Under the pieces are notes generated by a model. It ran no database searches, was not told the origin of the DNA, and was given only the letters and a program-made list of their open reading frames with translations. Source: an uncultured Lachnospiraceae bacterium (GTDB taxonomy: Bacteria; Bacillota_A; Clostridia; Lachnospirales; Lachnospiraceae). Taken from it: 7,409 bases of DNA. Positions 1 to 5,588 of the stretch are shown piece by piece; positions within the stretch are counted from its first letter, which is position 1, and every line of letters starts with the position of its first letter. A program made the translations under genes and the position numbers. The stretch is from positions 1 to 7,409 of the forward strand of contig CACXDR010000155.1 of NCBI GenBank assembly GCA_902766415.1, in the 5' to 3' direction.

Positions 1-1
1 A

Positions 2-409
2 AGCACGGGGATCCTCTCCGACAGGCTGGAGGACGCGGCGAGAGAGTGGGGCTATTTCGCGATCGACGCGTGGACCGCGGCGGCACTCACGGGGATCGGC
101 TTTACGCTGATCGACCTTAAGACGATCATGCACACGCTGACGCCCGGCTACCTGCTGGTCGTCCTTGCCGGCGTCCTGACGGTCACGCTGACCGCGGGCT
201 TCATCGGCGCGAGGTTCATGGGCTTTTACCCGATCGAATCGTCGATCGCCGCCGGCATGTGCACCACGAACATGGGCGGCTCCGGAAACGTCGCGGTCTT
301 AAGCAGCGCGGAGCGCATGGACCTGCTTCCCTTCGCGCAGATCGTGACCAGGTCCTGCGGCGCCCTCATGCTGACCCTCGGCGGGATCCTGATCCGGCTG
401 CTTGCCTGA
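2..409 (+). CDS. 2-hydroxycarboxylate transporter (CitS/CitP/MaeN family), C-terminal part only
   Basis: This is the last 135 residues of a membrane carrier; the 5' part lies outside the window, so there is no start codon to assign. The reading frame is open from base 2 and ends at TGA 407-409. What is visible is a hydrophobic C-terminal half with the stretch NMGGSGNVAVLSSAERM followed by LPFAQIVTR. The GGxG motif in a re-entrant loop, and a conserved Arg in the following helix (bases 350-352), are hallmarks of the 2HCT family. That family moves citrate, malate or lactate with Na+ or H+, or by exchange. Family knowledge says the Arg contacts a substrate carboxylate; its role here is inferred. 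Substrate and coupling ion cannot be told from this fragment. No hairpin with a T-run follows the stop, so its terminator is not evident. Confidence 0.85.
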   Translation, partial: STGILSDRLEDAAREWGYFAIDAWTAAALTGIGFTLIDLKTIMHTLTPGYLLVVLAGVLTVTLTAGFIGARFMGFYPIESSIAAGMCTTNMGGSGNVAVLSSAERMDLLPFAQIVTRSCGALMLTLGGILIRLLA

Positions 410-430
410 CCCTTCCGGCCTTCCTTCCCT

Positions 431-459
431 TTGCAAATTTACATAAAATTATATATACT
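431..459 (+). promoter_or_regulatory. Sigma-A/sigma-70-type promoter for the peptidase-fold/radical SAM run
   Basis: A TTGCAA -35 box (431-436) is followed after exactly 17 bases by a TATACT -10 box (454-459). The spacer is very AT-rich within otherwise GC-rich DNA. Transcription would begin near 466, giving a leader of about 55 bases before the start at 521. The two boxes match 5 of 6 and 5 of 6 consensus positions. It is the only clear promoter before the four-gene run 521-3694. Confidence 0.75.
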
Positions 460-520
460 GTAATGCAAGGGCTTAAAAGCACCTGCGCAATACCATATCA
501 AGAAGAAGGAAGCATGATCC

Positions 521-1027
521 ATGATCAAAGAGCGCGCCATATCCCCGGACGGATATGTGAAGGACCAGGACTACACGGACGATATCCTCTACGGCGTATA
601 TCCGTCCTCCCATAACGGCTGCGGCTGGATCGCCTGCTACAACATGCTTCACGCGCTCGACCTGGCGGACAGCCCGGAGGAGCAGCATGCGCGCATGCTG
701 GAGATCCTTCCGTACAAGGGCCGCCGCGGGACGCCGTTCCCGACCGTCGCGCAGTTCTTCCGCCGCGCGGGGGTCCCGGTACAAAGACATTACGGCAGCG
801 CCCGGATCCTCCTGAAATACAGGGAAGCGCCGTGCGGGATCCTCCGCTACGCAGAGGAGGGCGTGCCGCATTACATCACGTTCGTAAAGACAGGAACGCA
901 GAGATACCGGTTCTTCAACGTCGCGGACGGACTGGAGGATTTCGAGACGGACATGGAGAGCTTTATCCGTGGGCGCGTCACGAACCGGAAGCTCCTGGTC
1001 CGGCTCCTTATCCCCGGGAAAAGGTGA
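521..1027 (+). CDS. Papain/C39-like cysteine-peptidase-fold protein of unknown role
   Basis: A 168-residue protein with no signal peptide or membrane segment, so probably cytoplasmic. The pattern is that of a C39-like papain fold. A nucleophile motif NGCGWIACYNML has Cys34 followed by Gly. A middle region (residues 70-91, RGTPFPTVAQFFRRAGVPVQ) resembles the GTSxxxLxxAxxxLG element of C39 peptidases. Then come His117 in GVPHYITFVK and a hydrophobic turn FFNVADG with Asn133 or Asp136 as third catalytic candidate. The usual oxyanion Gln before the Cys is not obvious. The start at 521 is chosen because AAGGAAG (506-512) sits 8 bases upstream; the ATG at 514 is out of frame. It is the first gene after the promoter at 431-459. 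The next gene's ribosome site overlaps its stop codon, so the two are probably translationally coupled. Substrate unknown; peptidase activity is inferred only from motif geometry. Confidence 0.7.
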   Translation: MIKERAISPDGYVKDQDYTDDILYGVYPSSHNGCGWIACYNMLHALDLADSPEEQHARMLEILPYKGRRGTPFPTVAQFFRRAGVPVQRHYGSARILLKYREAPCGILRYAEEGVPHYITFVKTGTQRYRFFNVADGLEDFETDMESFIRGRVTNRKLLVRLLIPGKR

Positions 1028-1033
1028 TACGCC

Positions 1034-1909
1034 ATGCATGAAAAGGAAGCGAAGACCATACTTTCCACGCAGAATGGGATGAACCTTTACTGCGGCTGCA
1101 GCTACGGCTGCGTCCTGTGCGACGTCCGCGCCACCGGCGGGCGCATGAAGCATCCGGCGGATGATATCGAGATCCGGGTGAACGCCCCCGAGCTTCTGGA
1201 GGTGGCCCTCCGGAGGAAGCGCAGCAAATGCATGATCATGACCGGCTCCATGGGGGACCCCTACCAGCCGGTGGAGGAGGAGCGCGGGCTTATGCGCCGC
1301 TGCCTTGAGGTGATCGACCGCTACGGCTTCGGCCTGGTCATCCAGACAAGGTCGGACCTGGTCTTAAGGGACCTGGACCTTTTGAAGAGCATCAACCGCA
1401 AGTCCCGCTGCGTCGTCCAGATGAAGTTTTCCGCGGCGGATGCCGCCCTTTCCGCGAAGCTTGAGCCGGGCGCGCGCCCGCCGGAGGCCCGCGCGGAGGC
1501 GCTCGGGCGGCTGAGGGACGCCGGGATCCCCGCGGTCGCGTGGTTCACGCCGGTGCTCCCGTTCATCAACGACACGGAGGACAATATCCGCGCGCTCATG
1601 ACCGCCGCTGTCGAGGCGGGCGTTTACGGGGTCCGCGGGCCGGCGAAGGAGATCCAGCTCAGGCAGTCGGAGAAGGACGCGTTCTACAGGACGCTGGACG
1701 AACGCTTCCCCGGCATGGCGGACCGCTACAGGGCGGTCTTCGAGGATCCCCTGGAGCTTCCGCTTCCAAAGGGTGACGATCTTTCGGAGCTTGTACACCA
1801 GATCGCCGTGAACTATCACATCGAGGACGATGCCTCACGTCTTTTCACGTATCTCCACGCGTTCGTGGACCGGGAGGCGGGAGAGCAGATGAGCCTTTTC
1901 GATTTATAA
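1034..1909 (+). CDS. Radical SAM protein, SPL (spore photoproduct lyase)-like family
   Basis: A 291-residue radical SAM enzyme. The 4Fe-4S cluster motif CxxxCxxC is Cys22, Cys26, Cys29 (CSYGCVLCD), preceded by MNLYCG where this family usually has NLYRG. SMGDPYQPVEEE (about residues 72-83) matches the (T/S)DPYQPxE signature of the SPL/Rv2578c-like group. The TIM-barrel core continues through IQTRSDLVLRDLDLL and AVAWFTPVLPFIND. There is no SPASM or B12 domain. The C-terminus ends EQMSLFDL, close to the bacterial sliding-clamp-binding consensus QLSLF. Start ATG 1034 has AAGGTG (1021-1026) 7 bases upstream, overlapping the stop of the preceding gene. Reaction unknown: family members cleave SAM to a deoxyadenosyl radical, and the founding member repairs thymine dimers in spore DNA. 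A DNA-related role is an inference from the family and the C-terminal motif. Confidence 0.88.
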   Translation: MHEKEAKTILSTQNGMNLYCGCSYGCVLCDVRATGGRMKHPADDIEIRVNAPELLEVALRRKRSKCMIMTGSMGDPYQPVEEERGLMRRCLEVIDRYGFGLVIQTRSDLVLRDLDLLKSINRKSRCVVQMKFSAADAALSAKLEPGARPPEARAEALGRLRDAGIPAVAWFTPVLPFINDTEDNIRALMTAAVEAGVYGVRGPAKEIQLRQSEKDAFYRTLDERFPGMADRYRAVFEDPLELPLPKGDDLSELVHQIAVNYHIEDDASRLFTYLHAFVDREAGEQMSLFDL

Positions 1910-1916
1910 CAGGGAG

Positions 1917-1930
1917 GGAACGCGCGTTCC
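1917..1930. promoter_or_regulatory. 14-bp perfect palindrome ahead of the MATE gene
   Basis: GGAACGCGCGTTCC reads identically on both strands and lies 7 bases after the radical SAM stop and 32 bases before the MATE start. As RNA it can fold as a 5-bp stem with a GCGC loop. No T-run follows, so it is not an intrinsic terminator. It may be a repressor operator or a leader hairpin that influences MATE translation. The GGGAACG half recurs once at 1936-1942. Confidence 0.4.
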
Positions 1931-1962
1931 GGAAGGGAACGGGCGGGCTCCTGGTACAGGGT

Positions 1963-3393
1963 ATGGAAAAAGAGACGAGACAGCTGCCGCTGAAAGAGAT
2001 CCTTTTCGGCGGCAGTTCCTTTTACGGGCACGCGCTTGCCATCGCGATGCCGATCATCATCCAGAACACGCTCACGAATATCGTGGGCCTTCTTGACAAC
2101 GTCATGGTGGGCCAGATCGGCACGGTCCCCATGTCCGCGGTCACGATCGTGAACCAGCTCATGCTGGTGTTCTACGTCTGCGTCTGGGGCGCAGGTGCGG
2201 GCGCGGGGATCTTCGGCGCCCAGTATTTCGGGAAGGGGGACCTTGACGGCTTCCGGCAGACCCTCAGGTTCAAGCTGGTCATGCTGGTGCTGTTCGCGGT
2301 CCTGATGGCAGGCGTGTTTTACCTGGCAGGCGGGAGCATCATCCGCCTTTATCTCCCGGAGGGGACGGATCCCGCGGCGGCGGAGGAGACCTGCCTTCTC
2401 GCGGAGCAGTATCTTAAGATCATGCTGGCGGGCTTCCTTCCGTTCGCCGTGACGCAGGCAGTCTCGTCGGCGCTCCGTGAAGCGGCGTGCACCGGGCTGC
2501 CCATGACGGCCGGGATCTGCGCGATGACGGTGAATTTCGTGTTCAACGCCCTCCTGATCTTCGGCCTTTTCGGCTTTCCGAGGCTCGGCGTCGCCGGCGC
2601 CGCGATCGCGACGGTCCTTTCAAGGTTCGCGGAACTGGCTATCGTGCTGGCCGGCGCCCGCGCGATGGAAACGCCGCGCCGTGTCCTTCAGGGGACGCTT
2701 GCCTCCTTCCGCGTGCCCGCGCAGCTCACAGCCAAGATCATGCGGAAGGCCTTCCCGCTCATGGCGAACGAGTTCCTCTGGAGCTCCAGCGAGGCCGCGC
2801 TCCTTTCCGGGTACGCGCGCCGCGGCATCATGGTGATCGCTGCCGTGAACATCGCGTCCACGGTCATGCAGGTGTTCAACCAGATCTCGCTGTCCTTCGG
2901 GAACGCCGCGTCCATCATCGTCGGGCACGAGCTCGGGGCGGAGCGCTTTGAGGACGCGAAGCATGCCTCCTACCGGATGATGTTCATGAGCGTCGCGCTC
3001 TGTACGGCAGCCGGCGCCCTGCTTTTCCTCATTGCGCCTGTCATCCCCTCCTTCTATAATACAGAGGAGGAGGTGCGGCACACAGCGTGCCTGCTGATCC
3101 GCGTGATGGCGGTCTGGCTTCCGGGGCTCGCGCTCGCGAACGTCGCGTACTTTACGGTGCGCTCCGGGGGCAAGGTGCTCATCACCTTCCTGTTTGACAG
3201 CTTTTACGCGTGGACCGTGAAGGTCCCGGTGCTTTTTCTGCTGATGGCCTTTACGGGGCTGTCCGTGGTCCCCGTGTATTTTATCATCATGGGACTTGAG
3301 TTCGTGAAGGGACTGATCGGGCTTATGATCGTGCGCCGCGGGAGATGGATGCGGAACCTGGTCGGCGGCGCGGCGGAGCAGGGCCCGGCGTGA
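1963..3393 (+). CDS. MATE-family multidrug/toxic-compound efflux transporter
   Basis: A 476-residue polytopic membrane protein of normal MATE length with about 12 hydrophobic helices and two MatE repeats (roughly residues 25-185 and 255-415). Typical family segments are AMPIIIQNTLTNIVGLLDNV in helix 1, DNVMVGQIG, the AGAGIFGAQYFGKGD loop after helix 2, and the second-repeat equivalents LMANEFLWSS and NAASIIVGHELGAERFEDA. Such proteins export cationic or organic compounds from the cytoplasm using Na+ or H+ gradients; the substrate here is unknown. ATG 1963 is the only sensible start, but its ribosome site is poor: CAGGG lies almost touching the ATG, and the purine-rich AGGGAGG (1911-1917) is 45 bases away. 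Expression may therefore depend on leader structure or coupling. The gene lies 53 bases after the radical SAM gene and 16 bases before the acylphosphatase gene. Confidence 0.93.
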   Translation: MEKETRQLPLKEILFGGSSFYGHALAIAMPIIIQNTLTNIVGLLDNVMVGQIGTVPMSAVTIVNQLMLVFYVCVWGAGAGAGIFGAQYFGKGDLDGFRQTLRFKLVMLVLFAVLMAGVFYLAGGSIIRLYLPEGTDPAAAEETCLLAEQYLKIMLAGFLPFAVTQAVSSALREAACTGLPMTAGICAMTVNFVFNALLIFGLFGFPRLGVAGAAIATVLSRFAELAIVLAGARAMETPRRVLQGTLASFRVPAQLTAKIMRKAFPLMANEFLWSSSEAALLSGYARRGIMVIAAVNIASTVMQVFNQISLSFGNAASIIVGHELGAERFEDAKHASYRMMFMSVALCTAAGALLFLIAPVIPSFYNTEEEVRHTACLLIRVMAVWLPGLALANVAYFTVRSGGKVLITFLFDSFYAWTVKVPVLFLLMAFTGLSVVPVYFIIMGLEFVKGLIGLMIVRRGRWMRNLVGGAAEQGPA

Positions 3394-3409
3394 GAAGGGA
3401 GACAGAACG

Positions 3410-3694
3410 ATGGGAACGATCGCGAGGATCCGGTACAATTTCAGAGGGCGGGTGCAGGGCGTCGGGTTCCGCTACACCGCCTACTACGCGGCGACACAGT
3501 TCGGGCTGACCGGCTTCGTCCAGAACATGGACGACGGCAGCGTCCTCATGGAGGTCCAGGGACCCCCGGAGGCGATCAAGGGAATGCTCGCGAGGATCAA
3601 GGAAAGCCGCTGGATCCACATTGACAGCGCGAACCCGCAGAAGCTCGTGCCGGACCCGGACGAGCGGTCCTTCCGCGTGAAGAGCGGCTGGTAG
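3410..3694 (+). CDS. acyP: Acylphosphatase
   Basis: A 94-residue protein covering a full acylphosphatase domain (family length about 90). It hydrolyses the carboxyl-phosphate bond of acylphosphates such as acetyl phosphate or 1,3-bisphosphoglycerate in the cytosol. The phosphate-binding signature GRVQGVGFR (residues 13-21) contains catalytic Arg21. FVQNMDDGSV contains catalytic Asn39, which positions the attacking water. The C-terminus RVKSGW is a usual end for the ferredoxin-like fold. The ribosome site AAGGGAGA (3396-3403) lies 6 bases before ATG 3410, and the gene begins 16 bases after the MATE stop, so it is probably the last gene of that transcript. The last codons are partly repeated immediately downstream (see the tandem repeat). 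No intrinsic terminator follows before the convergent gene. Confidence 0.95.
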   Translation: MGTIARIRYNFRGRVQGVGFRYTAYYAATQFGLTGFVQNMDDGSVLMEVQGPPEAIKGMLARIKESRWIHIDSANPQKLVPDPDERSFRVKSGW

Positions 3695-3763
3695 GCCAGG
3701 ATCATCCATCCGTGGGACCGGACCGCGTGAAGAGCGGCTGGCAGGCTTCAGATCATCCATCCG
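3656..3763. repeat. Imperfect tandem duplication of a convergent gene junction
   Basis: Two direct copies: about 3656-3712 and 3718-3763. The best-matching core is 3673-3712 versus 3723-3763. It has 19 identical bases (from CCGCGTGAAGAGCGG), one T/C difference, AGGC, a 4-5 base divergent stretch, then identical ATCATCCATCCG. Copy 1 encodes the real acylphosphatase end with its TAG. Copy 2 encodes PD-RVKSGW-Q in one frame, lacking exactly four codons (12 bases, 3662-3673) and with the stop changed to CAG. Read on the minus strand, copy 2 is the real SDR end (GGWMI-stop); copy 1 carries the same GWxx-type tail sequence but no stop. The whole spacer between the two genes is thus made of this duplication. 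Confidence 0.8.
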
Positions 3764-4479
3764 CCGGACAGGGTCACGATCTGGCCGGTGAGGTAGGGAC
3801 CCGCCTCCGCGAGCGTGAGGATGAGGTCCGCGGCCTCCTCCGGCGTGCCGAAGCGGCCTGCCGGGATCTCCTCCATGAGCGCGGCGCGGTCTTCGGGGGA
3901 AAGGAAGCCGTTCATCTCCGTGTCGATGGTCCCGGGCGCCACGGCGTTCACCTGGATGTTTGACGGCGCGAGCTCCTTGGCGAGCGCCTTCGTGAACGCG
4001 TTCACCCCGCCCTTCGCGGCGGAATAGGCGGCCTCGCAGGAGGCGCCGGCGGTCCCCCAGACGGAGGAGACGTTGATGATCTTCCCGCCGCCGTTTTTCA
4101 GCATCTCCGGGACCGCAAGACGCGAAAGGTAAAAAACGGAGGAAAGATCCGTGCGGATCATCCGGTCCCATTCACCGGGCGTCATGTCCTGGAAGAGGCC
4201 GATGTGCGCGGTGCCTGCGTTGTTCACAAGGCAGGTGACGTGCCCGAGCTCTTTTACGGCAAGGCGGAAGAAGGCCTCGCAGTCCGAGGGATCCCCCATG
4301 TCGCCGGTAAAGCTGACGGCGCGGGCGCCGAGAGCCCGGGCCTCCGCGCAGACCGCGTCAAGCGCGCCGGTGTTTTTCCGGCAGGAGAGGGCAAGGTCAT
4401 AGCCCGCGCGGGCAAACAAAAGCGCGGCAGCCTTCCCGATGCCGCGGGCGGCGCCGGTGATCACAGCGGTTTTTTTCAT
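3748..4479 (-). CDS. SDR-family oxidoreductase, FabG-like; resembles EF-P 5-aminopentanone reductase (YmfI) group
   Basis: A 243-residue classical short-chain dehydrogenase/reductase, cytoplasmic and NAD(P)H-dependent. Visible motifs are TGAARGIG for cofactor binding (residues 8-15), NNAG (86-89), catalytic Ser139 in NVSSVWG, and Tyr152 and Lys156 in the YxxxK motif AYSAAKGG. The structural Asn of the NSYK tetrad is Asp111 here (RTDLSSVF). The stretch VWGTAGASCEAAYSAAK and the end GxIDTEMN...TGQIVTLSGG are most like the YmfI group, which reduces a 5-aminopentanone adduct on elongation factor P; plain 3-oxoacyl-ACP reductase is the main alternative. Length and fold suit both. The start is placed at 4479 rather than the in-frame ATG at 4491, because GGAGG (4489-4485) lies 5 bases before 4479 and overlaps the upstream ATG. 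It converges on acylphosphatase and diverges from trxB. Confidence 0.88.
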   Translation of the reverse strand: MKKTAVITGAARGIGKAAALLFARAGYDLALSCRKNTGALDAVCAEARALGARAVSFTGDMGDPSDCEAFFRLAVKELGHVTCLVNNAGTAHIGLFQDMTPGEWDRMIRTDLSSVFYLSRLAVPEMLKNGGGKIINVSSVWGTAGASCEAAYSAAKGGVNAFTKALAKELAPSNIQVNAVAPGTIDTEMNGFLSPEDRAALMEEIPAGRFGTPEEAADLILTLAEAGPYLTGQIVTLSGGWMI

Positions 4480-4484
4480 GCAGA

Positions 4485-4489
4485 CCTCC
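4485..4489 (-). promoter_or_regulatory. Ribosome binding site that decides the SDR start
   Basis: On the minus strand GGAGG is followed by 5 bases and then ATG (4479-4477), reading into MKKTAVITG. The in-frame ATG four codons upstream (4491-4489) shares its final G with this site and has no ribosome site of its own, so the longer 247-residue reading is unlikely. Confidence 0.75.
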
Positions 4490-4496
4490 ATACGGG

Positions 4497-4509
4497 ACAG
4501 TTAAACTGT
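4497..4509. promoter_or_regulatory. Perfect inverted repeat in the SDR/trxB divergent spacer
   Basis: ACAGTT-A-AACTGT has two perfect 6-base arms around a single A. It lies 17 bases upstream of the SDR start and in the AT-rich part of the spacer where a promoter for either gene would be expected. The symmetry suits a dimeric repressor or activator site. No regulator is encoded next to it, so the identity of any binding protein is unknown. Confidence 0.4.
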
Positions 4510-4518
4510 ATTTCTGAC

Positions 4519-4544
4519 CGGCGGCGCGGGTACCCGCGCTGCTG
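4519..4544. promoter_or_regulatory. Strong GC-rich palindrome/hairpin upstream of trxB
   Basis: GCGCGGGTACCCGCGC (4524-4539) is a perfect 16-bp palindrome. As RNA the stem extends outward to 4519-4523 with 4540-4544, allowing two G-U pairs, giving an 11-bp stem closed by a GUAC loop. It lies 34 bases before the trxB start. No T-run follows on either strand, so a terminator is unlikely. An operator or a stabilising leader hairpin would fit. Confidence 0.5.
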
Positions 4545-4578
4545 TTCACTGCAAGTGTACCACAGGAAAGGAGCATTT

Positions 4579-5508
4579 ATGGAAAAGATTTACGACCTTG
4601 TCATTATCGGTTCCGGTCCCGCGGGGCTTTCCGCGGCGATCTACGGAGTACGCGCGAAGCTTGACCTTCTCGTGATCGAGCAGGAAATGATGAGCGGCGG
4701 CCAGATCCTCAACACCTACGAGGTCGACAACTACCCGGGCCTTCCGGGGATCAGCGGCTTTGACCTCGGCATGAAGCTCCGCGAGCACGCGGATAAGCTC
4801 GGGGCTGTCTTCGCGGAGGATACCGTGACCGGCCTTGAGGTGAAGGAGGACGGCGTGAAGCAGGTCATCTGCGCGGGCGCGGTCTACGAGGCGAAGACCG
4901 TCATCATCGCCGGCGGCGCGCACCACAGCCTCCTCGGGATCCCGGGCGAGCAGGAGCTGACCGGCATGGGCGTGAGCTACTGCGCGACCTGCGACGGCGC
5001 GTTCTATAAGAACAAGACGACCGCGGTGATCGGCGGGGGCGATGTCGCCCTGGAGGACGCGATCTTCCTCGCGCGCCTCTGCGGGAAGGTCTATATCGTC
5101 CACAGGAGGGACGAGTTCCGCGGCGCGCGGGTACTGCAGGAGAGGCTCCTTTCCATGGAGAACGTGGTCCCGGTCATGGACAGCGTGGGCGTGTCTGTGA
5201 ACGGCAGCGGCAAGGTCACCTCCCTGACCGTGAAGAACGTGAAGACGGGAGAGGAGAAGGATCTCGCGGTCGACGGCGTATTCATCGCGGTAGGCATCGT
5301 CCCGAATTCCGACCCGTACAAGGTGGTCGCGCGTGACGAAAAGGGCTACATCATCGCAGGCGAGACCTGCGAGACGAGCGTGCCGGGGATCTTCGCGGCA
5401 GGCGACGTCCGGGGCAAGCAGCTCCGCCAGGTCATCACGGCAGCTGCGGACGGGGCGAACGCCGTGACGAGCGCGGAGCGCTACCTGAATACCGTCTTCA
5501 AGGCGTAA
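4579..5508 (+). CDS. trxB: Thioredoxin reductase (NADPH)
   Basis: A 309-residue low-molecular-weight flavoprotein of standard TrxB length that reduces oxidised thioredoxin using NADPH and FAD in the cytosol. Motifs in order: FAD-binding GSGPAGLSAA (11-20); the redox-active pair Cys135-Ala-Thr-Cys138 in YCATCDG; NADPH-binding GGGDVALEDA (152-161) and the 2'-phosphate-binding HRRDEFR (175-181); and the C-terminal FAD contact GIFAAGDVR (270-278). The NADPH motifs argue against a ferredoxin-dependent flavin type. The usual ATGAxPR stretch reads AGGAHHS (residues 111-117), a modest departure. Start ATG 4579 has AAAGGAG (4567-4573) at 5 bases; the frame is open further upstream but that part is antisense to the SDR gene. 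No thioredoxin gene is in the window. Transcription probably ends at the terminator 5694-5724. Confidence 0.96.
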   Translation: MEKIYDLVIIGSGPAGLSAAIYGVRAKLDLLVIEQEMMSGGQILNTYEVDNYPGLPGISGFDLGMKLREHADKLGAVFAEDTVTGLEVKEDGVKQVICAGAVYEAKTVIIAGGAHHSLLGIPGEQELTGMGVSYCATCDGAFYKNKTTAVIGGGDVALEDAIFLARLCGKVYIVHRRDEFRGARVLQERLLSMENVVPVMDSVGVSVNGSGKVTSLTVKNVKTGEEKDLAVDGVFIAVGIVPNSDPYKVVARDEKGYIIAGETCETSVPGIFAAGDVRGKQLRQVITAAADGANAVTSAERYLNTVFKA

Positions 5509-5514
5509 AAACCG

Positions 5515-5588
5515 TCCTGCCGGCAGAAAACAGCCTTTCAGGCACCGGCAGCGGCTTTCCGGCCGGAACAAAAGCCGCTCAGGCAGGA
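5515..5588 (+). repeat. Nested and mutually exclusive inverted repeats after trxB
   Basis: Outer arms TCCTGCC (5515-5521) and GGCAGGA (5582-5588) enclose GCCT-TTC-AGGC (5533-5543) and a perfect 9-bp stem AGCGGCTTT (5550-5558)/AAAGCCGCT (5571-5579). The last stem's loop side holds the 12-bp palindrome TTCCGGCCGGAA (5557-5568). A competing helix pairs CTGCCGG (5517-5523) with CCGGCAG (5545-5551), excluding the outer arms. No T-run follows. It could be a 3'-UTR stabiliser or processing element of trxB mRNA, or part of a small RNA; function unknown. Confidence 0.55.

Noticed and set aside
463..615. Small ORF starting at ATG 463 as a possible RiPP precursor ahead of the peptidase-fold gene
   Set aside because: Its start lies at or before the predicted transcription start, it has no ribosome site, and most of it overlaps the real gene in another frame. 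The peptide has no leader/core character.
473..1153. Long minus-strand ORF across the peptidase-fold gene
   Set aside because: Arg/Ala/Val-rich composition typical of the antisense of GC-rich genes, no ribosome site, no recognisable motif, and it overlaps two well-supported genes.
3673..3747. Bidirectional terminator between acylphosphatase and SDR
   Set aside because: Only 4-bp stems (CCGC/GCGG, CTGG/CCAG) and no T-run on either strand.
3712..3963. Plus-strand ORF from GTG 3712 encoding a second RVKSGW stretch
   Set aside because: It is the leftover of the tandem duplication followed by antisense SDR sequence; it has no ribosome site.
4204..4578. Upstream extension of trxB from an ATG at 4204
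   Set aside because: The extra 125 codons are antisense to the SDR gene and have no family match. AAAGGAG directly before ATG 4579 and the normal TrxB N-terminus fix the start.
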